A stretch of 64,000 bases of DNA from JALJPB01 sp034111045 (GCA_034111045.1 JAWUYA010000044.1:1-64000); one strand, 5' to 3'. Positions 26,655 to 37,147 are shown, counted from the first letter of the stretch. A program made the numbers and translations. Notes: a model not told the origin generated them from the sequence alone.

Positions 26655-27671
26655 TCACAGTTGTTTGATTTTGGCTTTCAATTGCTCAATTTGCTCAGGA
26701 CAAATAAGCGCATCAACCGGTAAATACCACCAATGCTCTGTTGCAAAAACCCGACACTTGACCGCATCTTTTTCTGTCATTAACAATGGCAGGGGTTCAT
26801 CACTATGGTCAAAATGGTCAAAGTCCGCTCGCTTAAAGTCATGATGATCAATAAAGCCTTTACTATCATTCAAGCTGAATTTATACGCTGTTAGTGTGGT
26901 AAAAAAACGCTCGGGTGAACCAATACCAGCCATAGCATTAATGCTTGGATATTGCCTTATAAAGTCGCTAATTAACCGTTTTTCGCCGCTCAGTAAATGA
27001 CAAACGTGCGTTGCAGTTAACTCCATGTTAATTTCATTATCAACAAGGCTTTTAGTGGAAACACCGCCATTAACAATAACAAAGTCACTATGCTTTAGTC
27101 GCCACAATCCTTCCCTTAAAGGCCCTGCAGGTAATAATAAACCATTGCCAAAGCGTCTTTTACCATCAACAACTATCAGCTCTAACTCTCTTTGTAGCCG
27201 ATAATGCTGTAAACCATCATCCGCTAAGATAATATCACAACCTTGTTCAATTAATAATGCGGCACTAGCGACTCTATCCCCGCCAACAACGACAGGAAGA
27301 TGACAACGTTGATAAATCAACACGGGTTCATCACCAGCCTCAGCCGCGCTACTAGTTTCATTGAGTAAATAAGGATAATGAGGCGCTTTGCCACCATAAC
27401 CTCTACTAATGACTCCTGGTGATAATCCTAATTCGCGACAAATGTCGATTAAGAGTATAACAATAGGCGTTTTACCATTACCACCAATACCAATGTTACC
27501 AACAACAATAACGGGTTGTCCCACAGCGTACGAGTTGAAAATTTTCAACGAGTAAAACAGTCGTCGCAAGAATGTTAACAACGCAAATAATGCAGTAAAG
27601 GGAAGCAATATTGGTACAATTAATAATTTAGCCCGATGTGATTTAAACCAAACCTTTTCAATTAGGCGCAT
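26655..27671 (-). CDS. lpxK: Tetraacyldisaccharide 4'-kinase
   Basis: The 338-residue enzyme phosphorylates the 4' position of the lipid A precursor at the inner membrane, giving lipid IVA. An N-terminal hydrophobic helix (about 17-40) is followed by the P-loop GIGGNGKTP and the motif LADDGLQHYRLQRELELIVVD. Length fits E. coli (328). I used the ATG at 27671; a TTG five codons earlier is possible. It lies downstream of msbA, 37 nt apart. Confidence 0.96.
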   Translation of the reverse strand: MRLIEKVWFKSHRAKLLIVPILLPFTALFALLTFLRRLFYSLKIFNSYAVGQPVIVVGNIGIGGNGKTPIVILLIDICRELGLSPGVISRGYGGKAPHYPYLLNETSSAAEAGDEPVLIYQRCHLPVVVGGDRVASAALLIEQGCDIILADDGLQHYRLQRELELIVVDGKRRFGNGLLLPAGPLREGLWRLKHSDFVIVNGGVSTKSLVDNEINMELTATHVCHLLSGEKRLISDFIRQYPSINAMAGIGSPERFFTTLTAYKFSLNDSKGFIDHHDFKRADFDHFDHSDEPLPLLMTEKDAVKCRVFATEHWWYLPVDALICPEQIEQLKAKIKQL

Positions 27672-27707
27672 AACGGGGTTACTCAATCATGTTAATTGAC
27701 AAATGAA

Positions 27708-29516
27708 TTAGCTAAATTCGACATTATGGAGCTGAGCATATGCCCCATTTTTAACTAATAGAGACGAATGGTCGCCCTGCTCTATAATCTTTCCTTGCTC
27801 CATAACAATAATATTATCGGCATTTTCTATCGTCGACAGTCGATGAGCAATAACAATACAGGTTCTGTTTTGTTGTAAAAGCTGTAAAGCCTCTTGAATA
27901 TGGCGTTCTGATTCGGTATCAAGCGAACTCGTTGCCTCATCTAAAATCAAAAAAGGTGAGTCACACAATAATGCCCGCGCAATAGCAATACGTTGGCGTT
28001 GTCCACCAGAGAGCATTGAACCATTTTCACCAATAACCGTATCAAGTCCTTCAGGCATATTATCAACAAACTCCATCACATGCGCACTTTTAGCGGCGGC
28101 AATAATCTCTTCTCGACTCGCCCGAGGTTTTCCATAGGCAATATTATTGGCCAACGTGTCATTAAATAACACGACCTGTTGTGACACGTAAGCAAATTGT
28201 TGACGCAAGTTACTCAATTGATATTGCTGGACATCAACACCATCAACTTGTACTTGCCCTTCTTCAGCATTGTAAAATCGAAGAAATAAAGTGCTTGCCG
28301 TTGACTTGCCACTGCCTGATCGACCAACAAGGGCTAATGTTTTACCTGGCTCTACGCTAAAAGAAACATTGTTAATAGCAGGAGTGTCTTTACCGGCATA
28401 AGTGAAAGTAACATTTTTAAACGCTAACTGCCCTTTTGGCTTTTCAAGCACGAGTTTACCTTGATCTTTTTCTACTTGTTGATCTAACACCTTAAAAATA
28501 CTGATAGCCGCTGCCATACCTGTTTGAAATTCACCATTGACCGTGGTTAACGTTTTTAATGGTCTAAGTAATAAAGCCATCATGGTTAGTACTGTGGTAA
28601 AACTACCAGGTGTTAAGGTCTCTCGCATACTGTCTAAATTTGCGACGTATAAAACAACCGCTAGAGCGAATGAGGCGATAACTTGAATAAGTGGGACACT
28701 GATAGCTTTAGTGCCTACCATTTTCATTCGTTGTTGACGGTTATGTTTATTTATTTTTTTAAACTGATCAAATTCATTTTGTTGGCCACCAAAGGTTAAT
28801 ACCACTTTATGGGCATTAAATACTTGCTCTGCAGCACTATTAACTTGCCCCATTGCTCCTTGAATATTTTTACTTATCTGTCTAAACCGCCCTGAAACAA
28901 AGACAACCACAACCGCAATCACAGGCGTGATAACTAAAAATATCAAGGATAATTGCCAACTGTTATAAAACATAATGATCAACAAGCCGCTGACAAAAGC
29001 ACCCTGCTGTACTAACGTAGTTAAGGCTCGAGTTGTTGCTTGCAATACTTGTTCGCTATCATAGGTTAACTTAGCGATTAAACTGCCCGTTGATTCTCTG
29101 TCATGAAATGAAACTGACATGCCCATAATATGTTCAAATAATTGTTGCCTTAAATCCGCAACAACATTATTGCCTACCCATGCCAAACAATAATTACCAA
29201 TAAAGTGAGCAGTTCCACGTAAGAGAAACATCACTATAATGAAAAGAGGCGCCCATTTCATAAAATTAGGGTTTACACCGGTAAGACCTTCATCAATTAA
29301 GGGTTTAAGCATAGAAATAAAATATGAGTCAATACCGGCATAGGCTAACATCCCTATAATTGCCGCAACAAAACCTATTTTATAAGGTTTAACAAAGGTC
29401 ATTAATCTTTTAAAGGTTTGCCACGTTGTGGTTTGACTGGCGTTTTTTTGACTGGACTCTTTAGATGAAGTATCTGAATTTTTTGATGAATTTTTATCGG
29501 ATAAAAGGTCGGACAT
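27708..29516 (-). CDS. msbA: Lipid A export ATP-binding/permease MsbA
   Basis: The 602-residue half-transporter flips core-lipid A across the inner membrane. Six membrane helices (about 45-330) precede an ABC domain with Walker A GRSGSGKST, signature LSGGQRQRIA and Walker B FLILDEATSSLD. The N-terminus carries an extra Ser/Lys/Asn-rich cytoplasmic tail of roughly 25 residues. The ATG at 29516 follows GAGAG; a TTG upstream is less likely. The order comEC-msbA-lpxK is standard in this group. Confidence 0.97.
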   Translation of the reverse strand: MSDLLSDKNSSKNSDTSSKESSQKNASQTTTWQTFKRLMTFVKPYKIGFVAAIIGMLAYAGIDSYFISMLKPLIDEGLTGVNPNFMKWAPLFIIVMFLLRGTAHFIGNYCLAWVGNNVVADLRQQLFEHIMGMSVSFHDRESTGSLIAKLTYDSEQVLQATTRALTTLVQQGAFVSGLLIIMFYNSWQLSLIFLVITPVIAVVVVFVSGRFRQISKNIQGAMGQVNSAAEQVFNAHKVVLTFGGQQNEFDQFKKINKHNRQQRMKMVGTKAISVPLIQVIASFALAVVLYVANLDSMRETLTPGSFTTVLTMMALLLRPLKTLTTVNGEFQTGMAAAISIFKVLDQQVEKDQGKLVLEKPKGQLAFKNVTFTYAGKDTPAINNVSFSVEPGKTLALVGRSGSGKSTASTLFLRFYNAEEGQVQVDGVDVQQYQLSNLRQQFAYVSQQVVLFNDTLANNIAYGKPRASREEIIAAAKSAHVMEFVDNMPEGLDTVIGENGSMLSGGQRQRIAIARALLCDSPFLILDEATSSLDTESERHIQEALQLLQQNRTCIVIAHRLSTIENADNIIVMEQGKIIEQGDHSSLLVKNGAYAQLHNVEFS

Positions 29517-29582
29517 GGAGTCTCTCAATGACTTGAAAATTACTAGCTTGGCTATTTTAGCGTTATTTTTTCAATCAACCAA

Positions 29583-32042
29583 CTAATTAAATTTTCTTTT
29601 TGTATTTGAAAACCAATAAGGTGACAAATCACGGCGGTATTGCAATATATTGAGCTTATCCTCACTGATGTCAACTCTTATCATGCCATGTTCATCGGTC
29701 GAATGAATCATCGTTTTTTGATCAATAAATCGCTGTTTAACCAGAGGGTTTGGCATGTTCCAACGATTTAAAAATCCGGCACTAAAAACCACTGCATCTG
29801 GTGATACTTGCTGGATAAATGCAATACTTGAGGAAGTTTTTGAACCATGATGAGCAGCAATTAACACATCAGCATTTAAGTTTAACAATTTTTGTTGCGC
29901 TTTGATCACCAAAAGCGATTCAGTTCTTTTAGAAATATCTCCGGTGAGTAACACCCGATGAGTGCCATCACTTATCAGGATCACACACGAGTCGTCGTTA
30001 TCCTTTCCTTTTTTACTTTTAGGCCAAAGTTGTTGAAAGTTGAGTCCTCGCCAGTTAAAACTTTGACCTGATAAACAAAAGCTATCGCCACTTTCTCGAA
30101 TATCATCATCATTGACGATGACTTCATTAATGACAATATTTTCTCTTAAAATAGATAAACCACCGGCATGATCATTGTCGCTATGGCTGATAATTACTTT
30201 ATCAAGTTGATTAATTGAATGATATTTCAAATAAGGCAAGATAACCGCCTCGGTTAAATTAAATCCACTGGGGTATGCCCCTCCAGTGTCATATAAAAGC
30301 GCTTTATTGCCTTGCTGAATAACTATCGCTAAACCTTGACCAACATCTAAAACATTTACCTGCCAATCTAGACGCTGGTTAATATTTATCGGCTCTAGCA
30401 CCTGATGATGTAATGGATTTTCAGGTGTCCTACTGCGATTTGAAACAATGAATGAAATAATAATTACCACCAAAAATCCACTGACATTTTTTACTCGCCG
30501 AACAACGTTTTTATCAGACAGATTAACGGTAAAAAATGAGGGTAATAAAAAGCACCTAATAGCAATGGCAGCGACAAAAAAACCAATAAGTTGGCTTTGG
30601 AATAAAGACAAGGACAGTAAAGCGTTAGACTGGTTAGCTAAAAAGGACAAATAATGCCATAGCCACTGCAATACCGTTAAAGATAACTGCATAACCCAAT
30701 TCGCCATAGTCTCACTAAAAAGTAATAAAACCAATGAAAGCAGACACAAAGGTATAATCATAAAACTCATTATTGGTACGGCGAGCAAATTTGCAAAAAT
30801 AGAAACGGTTGACACTTGATGATAAAAAAATGAGGTTAAGGGTAATAAAAACAAAGTGAGCGACAGTTGAATAATTAACAACCCTTTAGCTATTCGCCAG
30901 AATTTAACCGGATGAGTTAACACAAATAAAAAACGCCATAAGGTTAAAAAAATAATCATTACCGCATAAAATGACAACCAAAAACTTGCGCTAAACAAAC
31001 TAAAAGGACTGAGCAAAACCAAGGTAGCTAAGGTGAGTAAAAACCAGCGCTTTATTGTCAGTTTGATCCCTAGGAGCCGAGTGAACCAATAAAGCATTAG
31101 CATGACCAGTGCTCGTGTAGTGGGAATACTAAAGTCAGCTAAATATCCATAAAATAAAGTACTAAATAAACTCAGAAAAACCACAAGATACCGCAGATTA
31201 ACATGCAACAACAGCTGCCTAATGGCTTTGGGTAGTAGCTGATTTAATGGCAATAAACGCGTTAGCCATAAAAAAAAAATAAAACTACCACTAGCGACTA
31301 AACCTAAATGTAATCCCGAGATAGCAATAAGATGTTGCGTACCTGTAGCTTGTAAAATCTGCCAAGTTTCAACGGATATTTGGCTACGCTGAGCAAATGA
31401 TAATGCCAGTAATAAAGGAGAGAGCTGATGTTCGGGCAAGTTTCTAACGTATTGACTATATAAACTTTGCCTAAGGCTAGTCTGAGAGGATAATAAGCTA
31501 TTCTCTTTTGATGGTTTAACATACCCTGTCGCAACAATATTTTTTTCTCGTAGCCAACTTTGATAACTAAAACCTCCTTCATTGGCAAAACCATGAGCAG
31601 GTTTCAATTTAACCTTTAAACGATAGGTATCTCCGTGTGAGGGTAAAAATGATATGTTTTTTTTGCTGATTTGCCAACGAAGTCTAATTAAAAAAGGGTT
31701 ATCAATAAGCTTGCCATTGAGTTTTTCTAACTCAAAATTGAAACGATAGTTGCCTTTAACTCTTGTAGGGATATTAACAATCGTCCCTTCAATTTGATGA
31801 GTTTTCTTGCTAAAGCCACTCAGCTCAATATGATTAGCTAGCCAAATATTATCATATTGAAAGCCATTAAATAGCATCCAAGCGACACCAAAAAATAAGC
31901 CACTTGATGATCTGCTTTTTTTATTGATAAATAAACCAATAGCCAAACTAATAAATAACAATACTGTCAACATTTCTGGTACTATCGGCAAAAATAATGA
32001 CAAAATAGCGCCGATAAAGAAGCTTAATAACCACCAATCCAT
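29583..32042 (-). CDS. comEC: DNA uptake channel ComEC/Rec2
   Basis: The 819-residue inner-membrane protein has N-terminal helices with an OB-like periplasmic domain (about 60-190). The competence domain follows (about 200-490; TGTQHLIAISGLHLGLVASG), and then a C-terminal metallo-beta-lactamase domain with SHSDNDHAGGL and AAHHGSKTSS. It imports single-stranded DNA during natural transformation. All expected domains are intact, so the gene looks functional; pilus or other com genes are not in the window. It precedes msbA by 67 nt. Confidence 0.95.
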   Translation of the reverse strand: MDWWLLSFFIGAILSLFLPIVPEMLTVLLFISLAIGLFINKKSRSSSGLFFGVAWMLFNGFQYDNIWLANHIELSGFSKKTHQIEGTIVNIPTRVKGNYRFNFELEKLNGKLIDNPFLIRLRWQISKKNISFLPSHGDTYRLKVKLKPAHGFANEGGFSYQSWLREKNIVATGYVKPSKENSLLSSQTSLRQSLYSQYVRNLPEHQLSPLLLALSFAQRSQISVETWQILQATGTQHLIAISGLHLGLVASGSFIFFLWLTRLLPLNQLLPKAIRQLLLHVNLRYLVVFLSLFSTLFYGYLADFSIPTTRALVMLMLYWFTRLLGIKLTIKRWFLLTLATLVLLSPFSLFSASFWLSFYAVMIIFLTLWRFLFVLTHPVKFWRIAKGLLIIQLSLTLFLLPLTSFFYHQVSTVSIFANLLAVPIMSFMIIPLCLLSLVLLLFSETMANWVMQLSLTVLQWLWHYLSFLANQSNALLSLSLFQSQLIGFFVAAIAIRCFLLPSFFTVNLSDKNVVRRVKNVSGFLVVIIISFIVSNRSRTPENPLHHQVLEPININQRLDWQVNVLDVGQGLAIVIQQGNKALLYDTGGAYPSGFNLTEAVILPYLKYHSINQLDKVIISHSDNDHAGGLSILRENIVINEVIVNDDDIRESGDSFCLSGQSFNWRGLNFQQLWPKSKKGKDNDDSCVILISDGTHRVLLTGDISKRTESLLVIKAQQKLLNLNADVLIAAHHGSKTSSSIAFIQQVSPDAVVFSAGFLNRWNMPNPLVKQRFIDQKTMIHSTDEHGMIRVDISEDKLNILQYRRDLSPYWFSNTKRKFN

Positions 32043-32112
32043 AGTGTGTCTCTTTGTTTATTCGTCTCTTGATATAAAAAGCGTTTTCCGTAACCCATTA
32101 ATTGTAGAAGCT

Positions 32113-32628
32113 ATGCCTAAAAAAACCATTAAACGATGGATGCCAGATCATCACACCATTAAAAATCATAAACACTTAAAGATATTTGGTAATTTATTAA
32201 ATAATGCTAATTTGTGGCATTTAAACCGCCACTCGGTTTCTAAAGCATTTGCCGTTGGCTTGTTTTGCGCTTTTATTCCTGTACCATTTCAAATGATATT
32301 AGCCGCTGCTTTAGCCATTGTATTGCATGCTAACTTACCCTTATCAGCTGCGCTAGTTTGGATCAGTAACCCATTGACTATGCCTGCTATTTTTTATTTT
32401 TGTTATTGGGTGGGTACCTGGGCCATTGGTGCCAATGAGAAACCCTTTAACTTTGAAGCCAGTTGGCAATGGTTGATTGAGAGCTTATCAACCATAGGAC
32501 CGGCTTTTTTACTAGGGTGTGGTATTTTAGCCGTTATATTTTCAATGCTAGGTTATTTAGTTATTCAAGGACTGTGGCGGTTTTCTGTTGCTAAACAGTG
32601 GCAAAAACGTAAAAGAAGTAGGAAGTAA
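32113..32628 (+). CDS. DUF2062 domain-containing membrane protein
   Basis: The 171-residue protein begins with a basic stretch (MPKKTIKRWMPDHHTIKNHK). It then has HSVSKAFAVGLFCAFIPVPFQM and three hydrophobic segments, with WISNPLTMPAIFYFCYWVG diagnostic for DUF2062. It ends in a strongly basic tail. Function is unknown. It is divergent from comEC, and is usually found beside comEC/msbA in gammaproteobacteria. The ATG at 32113 matches the family's start; an open frame further upstream overlaps comEC and is not used. Confidence 0.9.
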   Translation: MPKKTIKRWMPDHHTIKNHKHLKIFGNLLNNANLWHLNRHSVSKAFAVGLFCAFIPVPFQMILAAALAIVLHANLPLSAALVWISNPLTMPAIFYFCYWVGTWAIGANEKPFNFEASWQWLIESLSTIGPAFLLGCGILAVIFSMLGYLVIQGLWRFSVAKQWQKRKRSRK

Positions 32629-32641
32629 CACTTCAGTTGAC

Positions 32642-32660
32642 AAGCTGATATTCTCAGCTT
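32642..32660. terminator. Small hairpin between convergent genes
   Basis: AAGCTGA, a 5 nt loop, TCAGCTT. There is no T-run, so it is at most a weak terminator after the DUF2062 gene or lolE. Confidence 0.3.
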
Positions 32661-32726
32661 CACTTGAAACGCATGCCCGATAGCAACTCAATAAATTAAT
32701 CGATATAAAAAAGAGGAGTAACCTTA

Positions 32727-33998
32727 TTAAAGCTGGCCTAATACTTTAGCTGGTTCAATTTTTGTTGCTCGCCATGCAGGGTAAATGGTAGCCATTAAAC
32801 TCATCATTAATGCGGCAGTAAGTGTTATATAGACATCAGACAAATTCACTTGACTAGGAATATAATCAATAAAATAAACATCTGCAGATAAAAAATGCAG
32901 ATGAAATAATGACTCTATATTGGTAACAATATTGGTTAAATTAGACGCTACATAGACCCCCGAAGCCCCTCCAACCAGACAACCTAACATGCCATTAACT
33001 AGGCCTTGTATCATAAAAGTCACCATGATCATCGACGAACTTGCGCCCATTGTCTTTAAAATTGCAATATCACCTTTTTTATCATTTACCGCCATAATAA
33101 GTGTAGAAACAATATTAAAACTCGCCACCGCAATCACTAACACTAAAACAATAAACATCACCATGCGCACTAATTGAATATCGTTAAAAATATGACCTTG
33201 CGTGCGAGTCCAGTCATAAATATAAACATAAGTATCAAATCTATAGGCAACATCTCGAGCAATGGATTGTGCTTTAAAAACATTAGCCAGTTTGAGTCTA
33301 AAGCCTTGTACTTGCCCTGGCTGATATAACATGATTTTATTGGCATTTTTTAGTGACATATACGCTAAGGTATCGTCAATAGTGCCACCAAATTTAAAAA
33401 GACCAACGATAGTAACATTACGCTTTATCGGCGCTGCAAAAATACTCCTTTGATCAACATCTTGACTTGCTTTTGACTGTGGTAATAAAATTTGTACTGT
33501 ATCACCTACAACCACATTTAATTTTTTTGCAATACCAACACCAATAACAACACCGAGCACATCGTCACGGTCAAGTCCTTGCCATTGTCCTTTAACCATA
33601 AGACTTGTTATTGCCGATACTTGCTGCTCGAGTTCAACATCAACACCTCTGATCTCCCCTATACCTTTAAGATTATTACCGTGCTGCATTACACCCGTCA
33701 TTTTTATCACCGGGGCTGCTGATAATACTTGAGGATGGTTAAGCACTTTGTTGATTTTTTCTTCCCAGTCAGTTATAGGCTCATTAACCGCTATTATTTC
33801 CGCATGAGGGACTACTGACAGTAGGCGTTGAGTAAGTTCCTTTTCAAAACCATTCATAGCAGATAAAACAACAATAAGCACCATTACACCTAAAGCAATA
33901 CCGACAGTAGACGATGCTGAAATAAATGAAGAAAAGCCATTACCATGACGACTTCGAACGTATCTTAGCGCAAAGAAAAGGCTTAAAGGCTTAAACAT
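32727..33998 (-). CDS. lolE: Lipoprotein-releasing system permease LolE
   Basis: The 423-residue permease starts MFKPLSLFFALRYVRSR and has one N-terminal helix, a large periplasmic domain (about 50-270) and three C-terminal helices (FtsX-like; ASFNIVSTLIMAVNDKKGDIAILKTMG, cited as about residues 285-315). With LolC and LolD it extracts outer-membrane lipoproteins from the inner membrane and hands them to LolA. It is third in the lolCDE operon, 10 nt after lolD. Confidence 0.94.
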   Translation of the reverse strand: MFKPLSLFFALRYVRSRHGNGFSSFISASSTVGIALGVMVLIVVLSAMNGFEKELTQRLLSVVPHAEIIAVNEPITDWEEKINKVLNHPQVLSAAPVIKMTGVMQHGNNLKGIGEIRGVDVELEQQVSAITSLMVKGQWQGLDRDDVLGVVIGVGIAKKLNVVVGDTVQILLPQSKASQDVDQRSIFAAPIKRNVTIVGLFKFGGTIDDTLAYMSLKNANKIMLYQPGQVQGFRLKLANVFKAQSIARDVAYRFDTYVYIYDWTRTQGHIFNDIQLVRMVMFIVLVLVIAVASFNIVSTLIMAVNDKKGDIAILKTMGASSSMIMVTFMIQGLVNGMLGCLVGGASGVYVASNLTNIVTNIESLFHLHFLSADVYFIDYIPSQVNLSDVYITLTAALMMSLMATIYPAWRATKIEPAKVLGQL

Positions 33999-34008
33999 TA
34001 ATGATTTC

Positions 34009-34713
34009 CTAGGGTTTAATTAGTGCCAAAGGGCTTGTAAATGGCATTAGTGTGCCATGCTCTAATTTTAATTGCCTGTCCATTCTAGAAGCTAAGACCA
34101 AGTCATGAGTGACAATAACAAAACTGGTATTAACGGTGGCATTTAATGATTTAAGTAATTGAAAAATTTGTTCTGCGGTATCAAAGTCTAAATTACCTGT
34201 TGGCTCATCAGCTAATATTAATGAGGGTTTGGTTACCAGAGCTCTAGCAATAGCGACACGTTGACGTTCACCACCAGAGAGTTCAGATGGTCTATGCTGG
34301 CCTCGGTGACTCAAACCAACTTTTTCTAACATTTCTTTTGAAGCTTGTAGCGCATACTTGGGCTTATCTCCACGAATTAATAGCGGGATAGCCACATTTT
34401 CTTCCGCTGAAAACTCCATCATCAAATGATGAAATTGATAAATAAAACCAATATGTTTGTTACGAAAGCTTGCTCGCTCTTTATCTGTTAATTGATGAAT
34501 ATTGACATCATTAATCAATACTTCACCAGCACTAGGTTTATCAAGGGCCCCGGCAAGATGCAAAAAAGTACTTTTACCACAGCCCGAGCTGCCAACAATA
34601 GCTAATAACTCACCAGACTTAACCGTTAATTCAAGGCCATGTAATACTTTAGTTTCTATATTTCCTTGTTGATAAGACTTAGAAAGTTGATGGCATTGTA
34701 AAACGCTACTCAT
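34009..34713 (-). CDS. lolD: Lipoprotein-releasing system ATPase LolD
   Basis: The 234-residue ABC ATPase has Walker A GSSGCGKSTFLH, the LolD/MacB-type FRNKHIGFIYQFHHLMMEFSA, signature LSGGERQRVAIARAL and Walker B LILADEPTGNLD. I chose ATG 34713, preceded by TTGGAG 9 nt upstream; an in-frame TTG start is less likely. Confidence 0.96.
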   Translation of the reverse strand: MSSVLQCHQLSKSYQQGNIETKVLHGLELTVKSGELLAIVGSSGCGKSTFLHLAGALDKPSAGEVLINDVNIHQLTDKERASFRNKHIGFIYQFHHLMMEFSAEENVAIPLLIRGDKPKYALQASKEMLEKVGLSHRGQHRPSELSGGERQRVAIARALVTKPSLILADEPTGNLDFDTAEQIFQLLKSLNATVNTSFVIVTHDLVLASRMDRQLKLEHGTLMPFTSPLALIKP

Positions 34714-34754
34714 GAGGTAAATCTCCAATACTGCAGTTTGAATATAAAACGGGC

Positions 34755-35987
34755 TTATTCATGACGTAAAACCTCGGCGGGTTGGGTTGTTGATGCACGA
34801 TACGCAGGATATAAAGTAGCGAGAAAACTCATGCTTAATGCTGAGAGGATAATAACCAAAACATCCCTTATTTCTAATTGTATCGGCAGAGTTTGTGCAG
34901 CATAACCGTTACCGAATAAATTCATACTGAAGGTGGTGATTAATGTATTTAAATTTAAGGTTAAAGCCACTCCTAAAATGGTGCCTAATATAACACCCCA
35001 TAAGCCATTAACCATGCCTTGGGTAATAAATATTTTGATAATACCTGTTCGATCTAAACCTAATGTTTGCAAAATACCAATTTCACCCTGCTTATCAATA
35101 ACCACCATAACTAATGCCGAAATAATGTTAAATGTAGCTACGGATATAATAAGACTGAGCATTAACCACATCATATTTTTTTCCATTTTTACAGCAGAAA
35201 ACAACACCCCTTGGCTTTGTGTCCAAGTGGTAAATTCTAAATCACTATCAAATATTGTGGAAAGCTGATTAACAACTTGTTTGGCGTTAAACGCATCATC
35301 AAGATATAAGCGTAATTGATTAATGCCATCACCTCTACGACGAAGTAGTTTGGCGCCAAAATCGCTATGAACATAAACCATAGCCGCATCAACTTGCGAG
35401 CCAACGTTGAAAATTCCTGTGATGGTAAAAGTGCGCTGAACAGGAACACGGCCCATAGGGGTAAAGACCGTTTTATTGAGTAACACAAGGCGGATAGTAT
35501 CGCCGTAATCAACATTAAGCTGTCGTGCCAATGACTCCCCCATAACTACATTATATGTCCCTTGAGATAAACTGGCTAAGTTTCCGGCAACCATATGACT
35601 ACTGACAATATTGTTAGTCTCATACTCTGGAATAATACCTTGAATTAAAACGCCCTGTAATGAATCAATTGATTGAATTAACGCTTCTGCCTCTAAAAAA
35701 GGACTAGCTTGGATCACATGAGGCTGTTTCATAAATAACTTTCGTTGTTCCGCCCAGTAAGGCATCATTTTTTTTTCATTACTGATGACAATATGAGGAA
35801 CTAAGCCTAAGATGCGTTTTTTTAATTCACCTTCAAAGCCATTCATTACCGACACAACAGTGATCAATGAAACAACACCCAATAATATACCCGCAATAGA
35901 GAAAAAAGTGATAAAAGAAACAAATCCGGAGCGACTTTGACTGCGACTATAACGAAGACCGATGAACAGGCTGACAGGTTGAAACAT
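34755..35987 (-). CDS. lolC: Lipoprotein-releasing system permease LolC
   Basis: The 410-residue paralogue of LolE begins MFQPVSLFIGLRYSRSQ and has the same topology: one helix, a periplasmic domain and three C-terminal helices with MVVIDKQGEIGILQTLG. The first gene of the operon. An upstream ATG at 36038 would add 17 residues unlike the family, so I start at 35987; neither has a clear ribosome site. First position and family length favour LolC over a second LolE. Confidence 0.92.
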   Translation of the reverse strand: MFQPVSLFIGLRYSRSQSRSGFVSFITFFSIAGILLGVVSLITVVSVMNGFEGELKKRILGLVPHIVISNEKKMMPYWAEQRKLFMKQPHVIQASPFLEAEALIQSIDSLQGVLIQGIIPEYETNNIVSSHMVAGNLASLSQGTYNVVMGESLARQLNVDYGDTIRLVLLNKTVFTPMGRVPVQRTFTITGIFNVGSQVDAAMVYVHSDFGAKLLRRRGDGINQLRLYLDDAFNAKQVVNQLSTIFDSDLEFTTWTQSQGVLFSAVKMEKNMMWLMLSLIISVATFNIISALVMVVIDKQGEIGILQTLGLDRTGIIKIFITQGMVNGLWGVILGTILGVALTLNLNTLITTFSMNLFGNGYAAQTLPIQLEIRDVLVIILSALSMSFLATLYPAYRASTTQPAEVLRHE

Positions 35988-36149
35988 GAATAATAAGGCT
36001 ACTATGCTAAGTGGTTGATTAAATGGTTTTTTTAACATCGAAATGATAACACAAGTCGTTAGAACACTTGAATTTATTCATAAAATGAGGGAGAAGCATA
36101 ACACAAGGATTATTGGCCCAGATAAACATTATGTAAATAAAGGTGTTTT

Positions 36150-36827
36150 ATGCAAAAATTCGTTTTAAACTCTTCACATAATCAATTATTTGTAGAGATA
36201 GTAAATATGCCAACATCAGAAATACAAACTAAGTTAATACAATTTAATGAATTTTTTTCAATTGAATCTAACTATAACGTTAATGTTGTAAATATTGATA
36301 AAAAATCATTACCTTCATTTGAACAATTTATGAAAAAAATGCCATTGGCATTTAAAATAGCCAGTGATATTGTCCACATTGATCAAGCTGCCTTGCGACC
36401 TTTACAAGGTGTGAGTAGCAGTACTGCAGGACAACTCGTTGAATACTTACATCATCAAACGCAAAAAATAGATTTACTGATTGGGTATATTATTAGCCAA
36501 GAAAATGAAGAAAAAAATCGCTTTCAAGGACTTAAGTTTGGTGGCGGCGGCTTAATTTTCTCTTCTGAACAACCGCTTGTACTCGGTCAAATGCTAGAGT
36601 TAAAAATATTCTTAGAGGATAACAGTAGTGCGGTATATTGCATGGGAGAAGTGATTGAAACTATCTCAACAGACAATAGTGCCATTGAAAAATCAATCAG
36701 TTATCAAATTAAAGTGGTTTTTCATTTTATTCAAGAAGATGATCGTGAAATATTAGTACGAACCAGTTTACATGAACAATCTAAACAATTACAAGCGCTA
36801 GCAAAAATCCGAAATAACAAAAATTAA
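36150..36827 (+). CDS. PilZ-like protein with degenerate c-di-GMP motif
   Basis: The 225-residue soluble protein has an alpha-helical N-terminal part (about 20-125) and a C-terminal beta-rich domain of PilZ type (about 125-210). Where canonical PilZ has R-x3-R and (D/N)-x-S-x2-G, this has RFQGLKFGGGGLIFSS, which lacks the Asp/Ser pair and the paired arginines. It may therefore not bind cyclic di-GMP. Similar proteins lie next to lolC in related genera, which supports the call but gives no role. It is divergent from lolC. Confidence 0.6.
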   Translation: MQKFVLNSSHNQLFVEIVNMPTSEIQTKLIQFNEFFSIESNYNVNVVNIDKKSLPSFEQFMKKMPLAFKIASDIVHIDQAALRPLQGVSSSTAGQLVEYLHHQTQKIDLLIGYIISQENEEKNRFQGLKFGGGGLIFSSEQPLVLGQMLELKIFLEDNSSAVYCMGEVIETISTDNSAIEKSISYQIKVVFHFIQEDDREILVRTSLHEQSKQLQALAKIRNNKN

Positions 36828-36943
36828 TAGCAATAATTAATAACAAAAAGCTGAACACTAATTTACCCGTCGTCAATAGTGAGTAGCAAGTTCATTAGCT
36901 TATAAGCTAACATCTTCAACCTCAATTCATGCGGAGAATTAAT

Positions 36944-37114
36944 ATGACTTTTTCTATATTCGTCGTTATTGTGCTTTGTTTAGCCATGATAATATCAGGC
37001 ATAGTGGTGTTAAAAAAATCAGCAAAAAAATTCAATTTAACTGAGCAACAATTAACAAGAATCAAACAAAGAAAATTAGCGCTAGAAAAAGAAGATGAAG
37101 ATGAAGATAACTAG
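36944..37114 (+). CDS. DUF2897 small membrane protein
   Basis: The 56-residue protein has one N-terminal membrane helix (about 3-24), then a basic, helical segment and an acidic EDEDED tail. Size and layout match DUF2897, of unknown function. The ATG at 36944 has GGAG 8 nt before it. It follows the PilZ-like gene on the same strand, about 115 nt apart. Confidence 0.78.
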   Translation: MTFSIFVVIVLCLAMIISGIVVLKKSAKKFNLTEQQLTRIKQRKLALEKEDEDEDN

Positions 37115-37147
37115 CCACTCACAACTACCTGCCTAAAGCTAATTATG

